Source: Borrelia hispanica CRI (GTDB taxonomy: Bacteria > Spirochaetota > Spirochaetia > Borreliales > Borreliaceae). From it: a DNA stretch of 64,000 nucleotides. Positions 45,036 to 54,640 of this stretch are shown in pieces. Each line of letters starts with the position of its first letter. Positions within the stretch are counted from its first letter, which is position 1. A model generated the notes under the pieces. That model saw only the letters and a list, made by a program, of their open reading frames with translations. It was not told where the DNA came from and ran no database searches. The DNA lies in contig NZ_AYOU01000163.1 of NCBI RefSeq assembly GCF_000500065.1, positions 186,001 through 250,000 of the forward strand, in the 5' to 3' direction. Made by a program: the position numbers and the translations under genes.

Positions 45036-45299
45036 GTGACAACTGGACAAATTATTTATTTGATTAAAATGTCTATTGAAAATATTATTATTCTCTCAGC
45101 TCCAATGTTAATTACAGCTCTTATAGTTGGTCTTTTAGTTTCAATTTTTCAGGCTGTTACTTCGATTCAAGATCAAACACTTAGTTTTATTCCCAAAATT
45201 ATTATAATACTCTTAGTTCTTGTGATATTTGGACCTTGGATTTTAAAGAAGCTTATGCAATTTACGTTTTTAGTTTTTAATCAGATACAAAATATGTAA
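45036..45299 (+). CDS. fliQ: Flagellar export gate protein FliQ
   Basis: 87 residues from GTG 45036. Two membrane helices; 'SAPMLITALIVGLLVSIFQA' and 'VTSIQDQTLSFIPKIIIILL' are the family signature. It sits between fliP and fliR and completes the FliPQR gate. Confidence 0.95.
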   Translation: MTTGQIIYLIKMSIENIIILSAPMLITALIVGLLVSIFQAVTSIQDQTLSFIPKIIIILLVLVIFGPWILKKLMQFTFLVFNQIQNM

Positions 45300-45314
45300 T
45301 TTCTGGATTAATTT

Positions 45315-46103
45315 ATGAATATAGATTTTTTGATTTTGAAATCTTTTGTGGTTTTACCTATTTTTATTAGGATTTTTGTTTTTTTAAGATTTTCGCCTTT
45401 TTTTTCAACTATTAAAATGGGTTATTTAAATTTTTTCTTTGCATTGATTTTGTCCATTATTATTGTAGATAAGGTAAATGTTGTTTATCCTTTGAATAAT
45501 TTGACAGCATTTGTATTAATATTGCTAGGAGAGGCTATTTTAGGACTTATTCAAGCTTTTTTTGTAAGTATTATTTTTAATGTGTTTCATTTACTTGGTT
45601 TTTTTTTCTCAAATCAGATGGGACTTGCTTATGCAAATATTTTTGATGTTTTTGCAGAAGAGGATAATTTGGTAATATCTCAAATATTTACTTATCTTTT
45701 TTTGATTGTGTTTTTATCTAATGATTTTTTATTTCGTTTTTTAGTTATTGGGGTTTATGATTCTGTCTTAAATGTTAGAGTTGAGAACATGGTTAATATA
45801 AAGAATTATGAATTTATAAAGTTAGTATTTTATTCTTTTGCTATTCTTTTTGAAAAATCTTTAATAATGTCGCTTCCAATATTAGGAGTTCTTTTACTTT
45901 TATATTTAATTTTAGGTATAATTTCCAAAACATCTCCTCAAATTAATTTATTAATGATTAGTTTTGCGATTTCTTTGGGATTGGGATTAATTATTTTATA
46001 TATTACTTTTCCAAGTTTTGTAATATCTGTTAAAAGAGTAATTGAACTTAGCTTAGAATCTATGCGTAATGCATTGAATTTATTTTCTGAGACTTTAAGA
46101 TGA
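45315..46103 (+). CDS. fliR: Flagellar export gate protein FliR
   Basis: 262 residues with about six membrane helices. 'LVLPIFIRIFVFLRFSPFFS'-type N-terminus, 'LLGEAILGLIQAFFVSIIFN' (family GxxxGxxxGF-like) and 'GVLLLLYLILGIISKTSPQI' (the conserved K..PQ.N motif) are seen. It overlaps flhB by 4 bases. FliR fills the last position of the gate spiral. Confidence 0.94.
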   Translation: MNIDFLILKSFVVLPIFIRIFVFLRFSPFFSTIKMGYLNFFFALILSIIIVDKVNVVYPLNNLTAFVLILLGEAILGLIQAFFVSIIFNVFHLLGFFFSNQMGLAYANIFDVFAEEDNLVISQIFTYLFLIVFLSNDFLFRFLVIGVYDSVLNVRVENMVNIKNYEFIKLVFYSFAILFEKSLIMSLPILGVLLLLYLILGIISKTSPQINLLMISFAISLGLGLIILYITFPSFVISVKRVIELSLESMRNALNLFSETLR

Positions 46104-47221
46104 ATACTAGAGATGAATTTTTAAATAAAAGTTGGTATATACCTCTTAATTTTTTTGCATCAGAGGATGAGGGCAGAACTGAAGTTCCTACTGAGCAAAG
46201 AAAACAAAAAGCAAGAAGAGAAGGTCAAGTGTTAAAATCAATAGAAATTAATTCATCTATTTCTCTTTTTATATTGTTTGCTGTATTTTTTTTTATGTTA
46301 TCTTATTTTGCTCAAGAATTAATGGATATTTTTAAATGGCAGGCTAGTAAGTTACCAGAAGTAATGTCAATTAGTATTTATTCATTAAGTTTTGCGTATA
46401 TTAGGCCTATGTTTAGATATGTAAGTATATTTTTTATAGTGTCTTTTATAGTTGGATTTTTAGTTAATATTATGCAAGTTGGCTTTGTCATAACTCTTAA
46501 GCCTATAGCGCCTAAATGGGATAGAATCAACCCAAATTTTTCAAAATGGATGAAAAATTCTTTTGGTTCAGTTGATGCCTTTTTTAATTTGTTTAAAAGT
46601 TTATTGAAAATTGCTATAATATCTTTTATATATTATATTATGCTGAAAAGCAATATAGGTAAAATTTCAAAAATGCCTGAGTATAGCCTTGAAGGCGGTA
46701 TTTCTGTAATATTAAGTCTTGCTTATAGAATATGTTTTTTTTCAGTGATGGTATTGATGGGTCTTAGTGTACTAGATTATCTTTTTCAAAGAGCTCGTTA
46801 TATTGAGAATTTGAAAATGACAAAAGAAGAAATCAAGCAAGAGCGAAAGGAAATGGAAGGAGATCCTCTGCTTCGTTCTAGAATGCGGGAGCGAATGCGA
46901 GAAATTTTAAATGTTAATTTGAGGGTAGCAGTTCCTCAAGCAGATGTGGTAATTACAAATCCAGAGCATTTTGCTGTTGCTATTAAATGGGATAGCAATA
47001 CTATGTTAGCACCTAAAGTACTTGCAAAGGGGCAAGATGAAATTGCATTTGTAATTAAACAAATTGCAAGAGAAAACAATGTTTCTATAGTGGAAAATAA
47101 GCCACTTGCAAGGGAGCTTTATGCTAATGTTGATATTAATGAAGAGATTCCAAGGGAATATTGGGAAATTGTTTCTAAAATTCTTGTGAAGGTATATTCT
47201 ATTGCTAAAAAATTTAATTAG
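46100..47221 (+). CDS. flhB: Flagellar export switch protein FlhB
   Basis: 373 residues. Four membrane helices and a cytoplasmic autocleaving domain. 'RTEVPTEQRKQKARREGQVL' is the family N-terminus; 'MTKEEIKQERKEMEGDPLLR' is the linker. The cleavage motif reads NPEH at 287-290 instead of the usual NPTH, so the third residue differs while Asn, Pro and His are kept. FlhB changes export specificity when FliK signals hook completion. Confidence 0.95.
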   Translation: MNTRDEFLNKSWYIPLNFFASEDEGRTEVPTEQRKQKARREGQVLKSIEINSSISLFILFAVFFFMLSYFAQELMDIFKWQASKLPEVMSISIYSLSFAYIRPMFRYVSIFFIVSFIVGFLVNIMQVGFVITLKPIAPKWDRINPNFSKWMKNSFGSVDAFFNLFKSLLKIAIISFIYYIMLKSNIGKISKMPEYSLEGGISVILSLAYRICFFSVMVLMGLSVLDYLFQRARYIENLKMTKEEIKQERKEMEGDPLLRSRMRERMREILNVNLRVAVPQADVVITNPEHFAVAIKWDSNTMLAPKVLAKGQDEIAFVIKQIARENNVSIVENKPLARELYANVDINEEIPREYWEIVSKILVKVYSIAKKFN

Positions 47222-47232
47222 AGGTTAAGTTA

Positions 47233-49320
47233 TTGGACTTAGAGAAAAATTCTGTATTAGGGTATTTGGGGCTTAATAATAAAGCTGATTTAATAGTTTC
47301 AGTTGGTTTAATACTTATTGTTGCTGGCTTTATTTTACCTCTTCCTGCATTTATTTTAGATGCTTTGATTGCGATTAATTTAATGATGAGCCTTTTAATT
47401 ATTCTTATTGTTCTTTATTCTAAGCGTCCGCTTGATTTTTCGGTTTTTCCAACACTTTTACTTGTTATGACTATTTTTGGTCTTGTTTTAAATATTTCTT
47501 CTACTAGATTAATTTTGATTAAAGGAATAAATTTTGATGGGCAAATGATAAGGACTTTTGGAACATTTGTTGTTGGAAGTTCTGGGACGCAAGGTCTTGT
47601 TGTAGGATTTATAATATTTCTTATTATCATTGCTGTTCAGTTTATTGTTATAACAAAAGGTGCTACTAGAGTTGCTGAGGTTGCTGCTCGTTTTGCTCTT
47701 GATGCTCTTCCTGGTAAACAAATGGCCATTGATTCTGCTTATAGTTCTGGTAATTTGACAGAAGAAGAGGCTACAAGACAAAAAAATGATTTGCAATCTG
47801 AAGTGAATTTTTATGGTGCTATGGATGGTGCTTCCAAGTTTGTTTCTGGGAATGTGAAAGTTGGATTTTTAATAACTCTTATAAATATTCTTGGAGGGCT
47901 TATAGTAGGAGTAACCCTTCAAGGTCTTAATTTTAATGATGCAATTAATAATTATGTGTCTTTAACTGTTGGAGATGGGCTTGTTTCTCAACTTCCAGCT
48001 TTATTGATTTCAACAGCAACAGGTCTTATTGTTACTAGATCGATATCAAAAAATAGTTTTGGAGGGGAAATTTTTGAACAATTTACTTCCTATGCAGGAA
48101 TTTATTGGATTGTATCTGGATTTTTGTTGTTTTTGGCATTTCTTCCAGGATTTCCTACATTAATACTGATTCTTTTGGGTTTGTTGATAGGATTTTTTGC
48201 TTATTCGCTCTCTAATTTGTCTAGAGATAAAGAACTTTATGAAAAGCAGAGGGCTGAAGAGCAAATATTAAGTTATGCGGATAAGGAAATTACGCCAGTA
48301 GTGCCTTTAGATCCATTGGCTTTAGAGATTGGATATAATCTTGTTCCAATAGTTGATGATTCCAAAACATCGGAACTTCTTGATCGTATTGTAAAAATAC
48401 GTCGTGAGATTGCTCTTGAATTTGGAATAGTTGTTCCTAAAATTAGAATAGTAGACAATATGCGGCTTGAACCAAATGAATATTCATTTAAACTTAGAGG
48501 AGTGGAGATTGGACATGGAGAGATTAAGTTAGGTAAGTTTTTAGTTATAAATGTAGGTTTGGATTCTGGTCTTGAAGGAGATCTTACAAAAGATCCGTCA
48601 TTTGGTCTTCCATCTCTTTGGGTGAATGATGATGTTAGAGAAATTGCTGAGAAATTGGGCTATACTGTAGTTGATCCACCTTCAATTATTGCGACGCATA
48701 TGACTGAACTTATTAAGAGACATTCTTATGAGATTTTAACACGTCAAGATGTTCAAAATATTCTTGATGTCTTTAAAAAAGATTATGGAGCTATTGTTGA
48801 AGAAGTTGTAAAGGATTTTTCGGTTGGAGAGATTCAAAGAGTGTTACAAGGTCTTTTGCGAGAGCAAGTTTCAATACGTAATTTAGTTACAATTTTTGAA
48901 ACAATAGCTGATTTTACAAATGTTACTAAAGATACATTTTTTTTAATTGAGAAGTGTAGGCAAGCAATTGGAAGACAAATAGTTAATGTATATCTGGACT
49001 CTAATTTAGAACTTAATGTAATAACAATTAATCCAGAATTTGAACAGAAGATAATTGATTCGAGATTTGAGGCCAATAACGATCTTGTAAGTTCTCTTGA
49101 GCCAAGTTTAAAATCCAAATTTCTTTATGAACTCTTTAAGCTTGTAAATGAAGTTCAATCGCAAGGGTATTATCCTATTATATTATCTAGTGAATCTGCA
49201 CGTCCTGTAATAAGGGTTTTAACAAGTAGAGAGCTTTCAGATGTTGTTGTTATATCTGTTCTAGAGGTTCCTAAAAATGTTAAAGTTAATGTACTTAAAA
49301 CAGTAGAGGTTGAAGAGTAA
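47233..49320 (+). CDS. flhA: Flagellar export gate protein FlhA
   Basis: 695 residues from TTG 47233 (GAGG 8 bases upstream). About eight N-terminal membrane helices, then a large cytoplasmic domain forming the nonameric ring. 'TRVAEVAARFALDALPGKQMAID' in pieces is the FHIPEP motif region, and 'LLISTATGLIVTRS' the last helix. 'GIVVPKIRIVDNMRLEPNEY' and 'YGAIVEEVVKDFSVGEIQRVL' belong to the C domain. It overlaps the upstream part of flhF. Confidence 0.96.
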   Translation: MDLEKNSVLGYLGLNNKADLIVSVGLILIVAGFILPLPAFILDALIAINLMMSLLIILIVLYSKRPLDFSVFPTLLLVMTIFGLVLNISSTRLILIKGINFDGQMIRTFGTFVVGSSGTQGLVVGFIIFLIIIAVQFIVITKGATRVAEVAARFALDALPGKQMAIDSAYSSGNLTEEEATRQKNDLQSEVNFYGAMDGASKFVSGNVKVGFLITLINILGGLIVGVTLQGLNFNDAINNYVSLTVGDGLVSQLPALLISTATGLIVTRSISKNSFGGEIFEQFTSYAGIYWIVSGFLLFLAFLPGFPTLILILLGLLIGFFAYSLSNLSRDKELYEKQRAEEQILSYADKEITPVVPLDPLALEIGYNLVPIVDDSKTSELLDRIVKIRREIALEFGIVVPKIRIVDNMRLEPNEYSFKLRGVEIGHGEIKLGKFLVINVGLDSGLEGDLTKDPSFGLPSLWVNDDVREIAEKLGYTVVDPPSIIATHMTELIKRHSYEILTRQDVQNILDVFKKDYGAIVEEVVKDFSVGEIQRVLQGLLREQVSIRNLVTIFETIADFTNVTKDTFFLIEKCRQAIGRQIVNVYLDSNLELNVITINPEFEQKIIDSRFEANNDLVSSLEPSLKSKFLYELFKLVNEVQSQGYYPIILSSESARPVIRVLTSRELSDVVVISVLEVPKNVKVNVLKTVEVEE

Positions 49321-49324
49321 TATT

Positions 49325-50491
49325 ATGGTTCAGTATTTTACAGAAAGAGGTCCTACTTATAATGAGGTTATAGAGACTGTTAAGAGAAAATATGGAAAAA
49401 ATGCTAGAGTTATGACTTATAAGACAATATCTCATGGAGGAATATTTGGATTATTTAGTAGGGATTGGATTGAGGTTTCAGGTTATGTTAGGTATGACAT
49501 TGGACAACAGCAAATAAATGTTGAGGAAGAAAAGCGTAAGATTCTTCAAAGTATTAAAAAAGAAGAGAGTTCTTCAATTGAAGATGTAATTAAGGAAGTT
49601 AAATCTCTTAAAAATGAACTTGCACATAAAAAGGAAGAAATTAATCATCCAACTATTTTAAAAATAGAAGATATTTTACGTAGTAATGATTTTTCTGAAA
49701 GTTATATTAGAGATATTAATAATTTTATTAAAAAGGAATTTAGTTTATCTGATCTTGATGATTATGATAAAGTTAAAGACAGTGTGATAATATATATTGC
49801 TAAAACTATTAAATGTTCAGGCTCTCTTATTGATAATCTTAAGAAAAGGATTTTTATTTTAGTTGGACCAACAGGTGTTGGGAAGACTACTACCATTGCA
49901 AAACTTGCAGCGATTTATGGTATTAATAGTGATGATAAGAATTTAAATATTAAGATTATTACTATTGATAACTATCGAATAGGTGCTAAAAAACAAATTC
50001 AGACATATGGTGATATTATGGGAATTCCTGTTAAAGCAATTGAATCTTTTAAAGATTTAAAGGAAGAGATTACACATTCAAAAGATTTTGATCTTGTTCT
50101 TATTGATACAATTGGTAAGAGTCCTAAGGATTTTATGAAACTTGCTGAGATGAAAGAACTTCTTAATGCTTGTGGTCGTGATGCTGAATTTCATTTGGCT
50201 GTAAGTTCTACGACAAAAACATCAGATATAAAAGAAATATTTCATCAGTTTTCTCCTTTTAGTTATAAGACTGTGATTTTTACAAAGCTTGATGAGACAA
50301 CATGTGTTGGTAATTTGATAAGTTTAATTCATGAAATGAGAAAGGAAGTTTCTTATGTTACTGATGGGCAAATTGTTCCTCATAATATTAGTATTGCAGA
50401 ACCGCTTACCTTCATTAAGAAAATAAATGGATATAGAATAAGTGATGATGTTGAATTTATTCGAAAGCTAAAAGGTAAATCTTATTATTAA
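49325..50491 (+). CDS. flhF: Flagellar SRP-like GTPase FlhF
   Basis: 388 residues from ATG 49325 (AAGAG upstream); an earlier in-frame TTG at 49310 lies inside flhA. FlhF sets flagellar number and polar site. The N-terminal domain 'YFTERGPTYNEVIETVKRKY' is followed by an N-domain and the GTPase core: G1 'VGPTGVGKTTTIAKL', 'ITIDNYRIGAKKQIQTYGDI', 'LVLIDTIGKSPKDF' (DTxGxS/R) and 'FTKLDETTCVGNL'. flhG follows immediately. Confidence 0.95.
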   Translation: MVQYFTERGPTYNEVIETVKRKYGKNARVMTYKTISHGGIFGLFSRDWIEVSGYVRYDIGQQQINVEEEKRKILQSIKKEESSSIEDVIKEVKSLKNELAHKKEEINHPTILKIEDILRSNDFSESYIRDINNFIKKEFSLSDLDDYDKVKDSVIIYIAKTIKCSGSLIDNLKKRIFILVGPTGVGKTTTIAKLAAIYGINSDDKNLNIKIITIDNYRIGAKKQIQTYGDIMGIPVKAIESFKDLKEEITHSKDFDLVLIDTIGKSPKDFMKLAEMKELLNACGRDAEFHLAVSSTTKTSDIKEIFHQFSPFSYKTVIFTKLDETTCVGNLISLIHEMRKEVSYVTDGQIVPHNISIAEPLTFIKKINGYRISDDVEFIRKLKGKSYY

Positions 50492-50500
50492 GGATAATAT

Positions 50501-51391
50501 ATGATGGAAGATCAGGCTCAAAGTTTACGTGATATTATGAGATTAAATAATAAGTCTAGCTTTGTTATTGATGATAAAATACAAAATAATAAAACAAGAT
50601 TTATTTCTGTTACCAGTGGTAAAGGTGGTGTTGGGAAAAGTAATATTGCTGTGGGGCTTGCTCTTAAATATGCACATCTTGGTAAAAAAGTTTTGATTTT
50701 TGATGCAGATATTGGTATGGCTAATATTAATATTTTACTTGGAGTGATTCCAAAGTACAATATTTATCATATGATTGTGCAAGGTCGATGTATTAAAGAC
50801 GTAATTACTAAGACAGAATATAATATTGATCTCTTAGCTGGTGCTTCTGGAACAACAGAACTTTTGGACTTATCAGAAACCGAAATGAACCAGTTTATAA
50901 AAGAATTATTAAAAGTTTATGAATATGATATAGTGATAATAGATACCAGTGCTGGAATTTCAAGACAGGTTATTTCGTTTTTATTCTCTAGCGATGATGT
51001 GGTTATTGTAACAACGCCAGAACCTACCTCCATAACTGATGCTTATGGTATCATTAAGGTTTTGTCTCATAGGATGGAAAATTTAAAGAATTTAAGACTG
51101 GTTGTAAATAGAGTTGCTAATGTTAGTGAAGGGAAAATAGTGGCTAAGAAAGTTATTGATATATCGAGTCAGTTTTTGAATTTGAATATTGATTATTTAG
51201 GTTATGTTTATGAGGATCAAAATATTAAAAATTCTGTTTTTAAGCAGAGACCTTTTATTTTATTGAATCCTAATAGTAAAGCTAGTTATTGTCTTGATTC
51301 TATTGTTGCTGCTCTTGAGGAGATTACTCTTGATAATAAAAAAAGAAGAGGTGTGATAGGTTTTATATCTAAATTTTTTGGCATGGAATAG
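50501..51391 (+). CDS. flhG: Flagellar number regulator FlhG (YlxH, MinD-like ATPase)
   Basis: 296 residues (295 from ATG 50504). MinD/ParA-type ATPase that opposes FlhF. The deviant Walker A '[18 protein letters not shown]', '[15 protein letters not shown]', '[11 protein letters not shown]' and a basic C-terminal helix '[13 protein letters not shown]' (membrane-targeting) are visible. It ends the recognisable flagellar gene block and is 6 bases from the next small membrane protein. Confidence 0.94.
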   Translation: MMEDQAQSLRDIMRLNNKSSFVIDDKIQNNKTRFISVTSGKGGVGKSNIAVGLALKYAHLGKKVLIFDADIGMANINILLGVIPKYNIYHMIVQGRCIKDVITKTEYNIDLLAGASGTTELLDLSETEMNQFIKELLKVYEYDIVIIDTSAGISRQVISFLFSSDDVVIVTTPEPTSITDAYGIIKVLSHRMENLKNLRLVVNRVANVSEGKIVAKKVIDISSQFLNLNIDYLGYVYEDQNIKNSVFKQRPFILLNPNSKASYCLDSIVAALEEITLDNKKRRGVIGFISKFFGME

Positions 51392-51397
51392 GTAATT

Positions 51398-51886
51398 ATG
51401 TTATTTGGAAAGAAAAGCAAGTATGTTTTATTATTTAGTTTATTTGCATTTATTCTTGCGATGATTCTTAGTATTTTTGCTAGAGTGTCTTTTTTTACAG
51501 TATTATTTAGAGCATTTCTTCAATTTGTAATTTTTTTTGCTGTAGGACTTTTAATTGAATTTATATATAACAAGTATTTGTATGAACTCTTTAAAGATAA
51601 TGATTTGAGTAGTAATAAAGATGTTCTTAATAAAGATGATAATTCTCAAGCTGGACCTAATAACATAGATTCTTCTTTGATAAAGGATTTTTCAAGTAAG
51701 AATGCTAAAGTTAATAATAGTAATTATGATTTTTCGGAAGAATTGAATAAGTATACGGCTGTTAGAGAGAGGCAAAATGATGTTGATTTTGAGAGTAAAT
51801 TATCAGAACAGATTTCATATGTTAAGAAAAGTGATCCCAAAGTTGTTGCTGATACTATTAAGACTTTGATTAATAAAAAGGAATAA
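51398..51886 (+). CDS. Small two-helix membrane protein (BB0268-like)
   Basis: 162 residues. Two hydrophobic helices (about 8-27 and 32-56: 'YVLLFSLFAFILAMILSIF' and 'TVLFRAFLQFVIFFAVGLLI') precede a hydrophilic, Asn/Asp/Lys-rich cytoplasmic tail. The ending 'DPKVVADTIKTLINKKE' resembles the short C-terminal helix found in flagellar operon accessory proteins of spirochaetes. No known motif. It is 2 bases from the FapA-like gene and probably belongs to the motility transcript. Confidence 0.6.
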   Translation: MLFGKKSKYVLLFSLFAFILAMILSIFARVSFFTVLFRAFLQFVIFFAVGLLIEFIYNKYLYELFKDNDLSSNKDVLNKDDNSQAGPNNIDSSLIKDFSSKNAKVNNSNYDFSEELNKYTAVRERQNDVDFESKLSEQISYVKKSDPKVVADTIKTLINKKE

Positions 51887-51888
51887 CT

Positions 51889-53787
51889 ATGACTGATATT
51901 GGTGATTTTGCTGGTTTAAGAGAAAAAATAAGACGATATTTAGAGAGAGAAAATAAGGTTCGTTTAATAGAAATAGAAGCGGATACTCTTGAAGAGGCTT
52001 TAAATGATGCTTCTTTGGAACTTTCAGTTCCATATAAAGATTTGGATTATGAAATTTTAGTACGTGGAAATAGTGGGATATTTGGATATGGTGAGAAAAA
52101 ATGGAGAATAGTTGCTTATAAAAATTCTTATTCAAAATTTGGAGTTCTTGATGTTTTAAGTTCACAAGGCGAATCTGAAGAGAGTATTTCTTTGGATGGA
52201 AAGTTTTTTATAAGAAGAAGTGCCAAGGGAGTATTTTTAAAAGTGACTCCTGCTCAAGGAGGAGGAAATGTTGTTACTTTTAAGGATGTAATGGATAAAT
52301 TTGCATCGTATAGTAATATTAAAAATTTGGATAAGAATTTTGTTAGAACAATAGTTGAAAATGCTAGTGGTGAATATGAACGTGTTTCTGATTTTGAGGC
52401 TGAACTTGCAGAGAGTGTAACTATGATGGTTCATATATCAGAAGACGCAATGTCAGTAACTATTGAATTTACTACTCCTGGACCTAATGGTGCTGAAGTT
52501 TTAGAAAAAGATATTTGTAATATTCTTAAAAAATATGGAGTAGTAGATAAAGCATTGCTTCACAATAAAATAAAAGAATTTGTGGACTATCCATTTTATG
52601 GTGAATCAATTGAGATGGCAAAGGGAGTTAATTCTGTTAAGGGAAGGGATGCTTATGTTAATTTTGTTGTAAAGAGTAAGTATTCATCTGAATATGGTGC
52701 TGTAGGTAATGAATTTAGGAATGTTAATAAGGGAGATGAGCTTGCAGAAATTGTCCCTTTGTCAAGAGGGATTGATGGATATACTGTTTTTGGAAAAGTA
52801 TTAAAGGCAGAGAGTGGTAGGGAATTGGATTTGGTTTTGGGAGAGAATACTTTACGGGAAGGAAATAAAATCCTTGCAGGATGTGATGGATATATATTTA
52901 TTGAGAATGGTGTTATTGCTGTACATGATGTTTATGTTATTGATGGTGATGTTGGTCCTGCTACTGGTAATATAGTGAATAATGGTATGGTATTAATTAA
53001 GGGAAGTATTTTGGATGGATATAATGTGATGGCTAAGAGTGGAATAGAGGTTAATGGACTTGTTGGTAGATGTAATTTGAGTACAGATGGCTCTATTATT
53101 CTTCGTAGTGGAGCTAATGGTAAGGGTGGTTCGGAGATTTATGCTAAGAAATCTATTAAATCTAAATTTTTAGAAAATGTTGATGTACGATGTGAAGGTA
53201 ATATTGAAGTTGTAAGGGGAATTGTTAATTCTTTTGTTTCTTGTACAAAGAAAGTACTCTGTATTGGGAAAAAATCTAAAATAGTTGGTTCTGATATTCA
53301 TGCAAGAGAGGAAGTTAGAGCGTATTCTATTGGATCTGAGGGTAATGCTGAGACTTCTGTTTGTGTTGGTTGTGATCCTGAAATAAAATCTTTATTATCT
53401 AAATTTAATGAGTATCTTGTCAAAATAGAGAAACGTCTTGAGGTTTTAACAAAAGATATTTCTGCTTTAAAGAAAAATATTCAGATTACTGTTGATAAAG
53501 CCGAAAAGTCTTTAAAAATTGATAGTTGTAATGAACTTATTAATGAGAGAGATATTTTAATTTTAGAAATAAAAATGGTAAAAGATAAACAAGAAAGTTT
53601 ACAAAGAGCACTTGAAAATAGTAAGATTGCTGGCAAAATTTTTGTTGAATACATAGCTTATGCTGGAGTTAAGTTGTATATTAAAGATGCTTATTATGAG
53701 CTTCCAAGGGATTATCATAATATTACTTTTGTAGAGGATGACGGTATTATTAAAATGGTAGCTTATGTTCCTTTTGAATCTAAATAG
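51889..53787 (+). CDS. FapA (DUF342) family protein with Jag-N-like domain
   Basis: 632 residues. The N-terminus (about 25-90) has a Jag-N-like fold: 'IEIEADTLEEALNDASLELS' and 'GNSGIFGYGEKKWRIVAYK'. The rest is a DUF342/FapA protein: 'VNFVVKSKYSSEYGAVG...' in pieces, a right-handed beta-helix ('GDVGPATGNIVNNGMVLIKG') and a C-terminal coiled coil (about 500-580). FapA relatives occur in motility operons and have been linked to polar localisation. AAAAGGAATAAC precedes ATG 51889. Confidence 0.75.
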   Translation: MTDIGDFAGLREKIRRYLERENKVRLIEIEADTLEEALNDASLELSVPYKDLDYEILVRGNSGIFGYGEKKWRIVAYKNSYSKFGVLDVLSSQGESEESISLDGKFFIRRSAKGVFLKVTPAQGGGNVVTFKDVMDKFASYSNIKNLDKNFVRTIVENASGEYERVSDFEAELAESVTMMVHISEDAMSVTIEFTTPGPNGAEVLEKDICNILKKYGVVDKALLHNKIKEFVDYPFYGESIEMAKGVNSVKGRDAYVNFVVKSKYSSEYGAVGNEFRNVNKGDELAEIVPLSRGIDGYTVFGKVLKAESGRELDLVLGENTLREGNKILAGCDGYIFIENGVIAVHDVYVIDGDVGPATGNIVNNGMVLIKGSILDGYNVMAKSGIEVNGLVGRCNLSTDGSIILRSGANGKGGSEIYAKKSIKSKFLENVDVRCEGNIEVVRGIVNSFVSCTKKVLCIGKKSKIVGSDIHAREEVRAYSIGSEGNAETSVCVGCDPEIKSLLSKFNEYLVKIEKRLEVLTKDISALKKNIQITVDKAEKSLKIDSCNELINERDILILEIKMVKDKQESLQRALENSKIAGKIFVEYIAYAGVKLYIKDAYYELPRDYHNITFVEDDGIIKMVAYVPFESK

Positions 53788-53810
53788 TTTATAAATTATA
53801 GGAGGAGCTT

Positions 53811-54122
53811 TTGGATATTAATATTTCATCTGAAGTTACAAAGATAATTACACAAGGTGCTTTTAAAGCTAGTGAAGTTTCAAATGAGACTTTGAGAAAA
53901 AAAAAGATAAGAGAAGATCAACATTTGAGTTTAAATGAGAAAGAAAGTTATCATTATGATTCGGAAATTAATATCATATTTCCTATTGATGAACTTAAAG
54001 ATGATAACTTTAATTCTGTTACAATATCAAAAGTTAAGCATGATGATAAAAATTCGTCTGAGTTATATGATATTAATTTACATGATCCAAAGCTTGGAAA
54101 GAATATTGATATTGAGAGATAG
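53811..54122 (+). CDS. Small hydrophilic protein in the motility operon tail (BB0266-like)
   Basis: 103 residues from TTG 53811 with GGAGGAG 5 bases upstream, a strong site that supports translation. The protein is highly charged with no membrane segment: 'EVTKIITQGAFKASEVSNET' then 'HYDSEINIIFPIDELKDDNF'. I do not recognise it. It lies 23 bases after the FapA-like gene and 20 bases before the DUF6115-type gene. Alternate frames in this interval lack such a site. Confidence 0.55.
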   Translation: MDINISSEVTKIITQGAFKASEVSNETLRKKKIREDQHLSLNEKESYHYDSEINIIFPIDELKDDNFNSVTISKVKHDDKNSSELYDINLHDPKLGKNIDIER

Positions 54123-54142
54123 TTTGGTATAGGACATTCTAT

Positions 54143-54640
54143 ATGTTTGTTGTTTTTTGTTTCATTTTGATTATATTTACTTTTATATATTTTCATGTAT
54201 ATATTAGTTTAAAAATAAAATCTAATAGCATACTTAAAAAATTTAAGAGTGAAGTGGATAAAACTATTATTGAGATTAATCAAGCTACTGATAGAAATAT
54301 CAGTATTATTGAAATTAAAATTGAAAGTTTAAATAGGATTATTAAAGAGGTTGATGAGAGAATAGAAATACTTGATCAAAGATTATTAGGATTTAATGCC
54401 CATTCAATTTCAATGGTAAATAATAATTTTGGGATTAAAAGTGATAGTGGTTCTTATAAGAGTAATTTAGATTATTCGATACCTACTATTGAGAAAAATA
54501 TAATAAAAGAGGGATATAATATTCGTCAACAAGTTATTTCACTCTATGAACAGGGAATGTCTTTAGAAGTTATTTCTAAAAAATTAAAATTAGATTTGGG
54601 TGAAATTGAATTAATTATTTCAATTCATAGGGGTATTTGA
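54143..54640 (+). CDS. Membrane coiled-coil protein with C-terminal HTH (DUF6115-like)
   Basis: 165 residues. An N-terminal membrane helix (about 2-22, FVVFCFILIIFTFIYFHVYI) leads into a coiled coil (about 40-85) and a C-terminal helix-turn-helix-like segment 'VISLYEQGMSLEVISKKLKL'. This layout matches DUF6115 proteins found next to flagellar genes in several phyla. It overlaps the Hsp70 gene start at one base (TGATG). A scaffold role at the cell pole or flagellum is possible. Confidence 0.6.
   Translation: MFVVFCFILIIFTFIYFHVYISLKIKSNSILKKFKSEVDKTIIEINQATDRNISIIEIKIESLNRIIKEVDERIEILDQRLLGFNAHSISMVNNNFGIKSDSGSYKSNLDYSIPTIEKNIIKEGYNIRQQVISLYEQGMSLEVISKKLKLDLGEIELIISIHRGI

Noticed and set aside
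47509-47796. Minus-strand frame inside flhA
   Set aside because: It is antisense to the conserved FHIPEP region and has no start site or conserved features.
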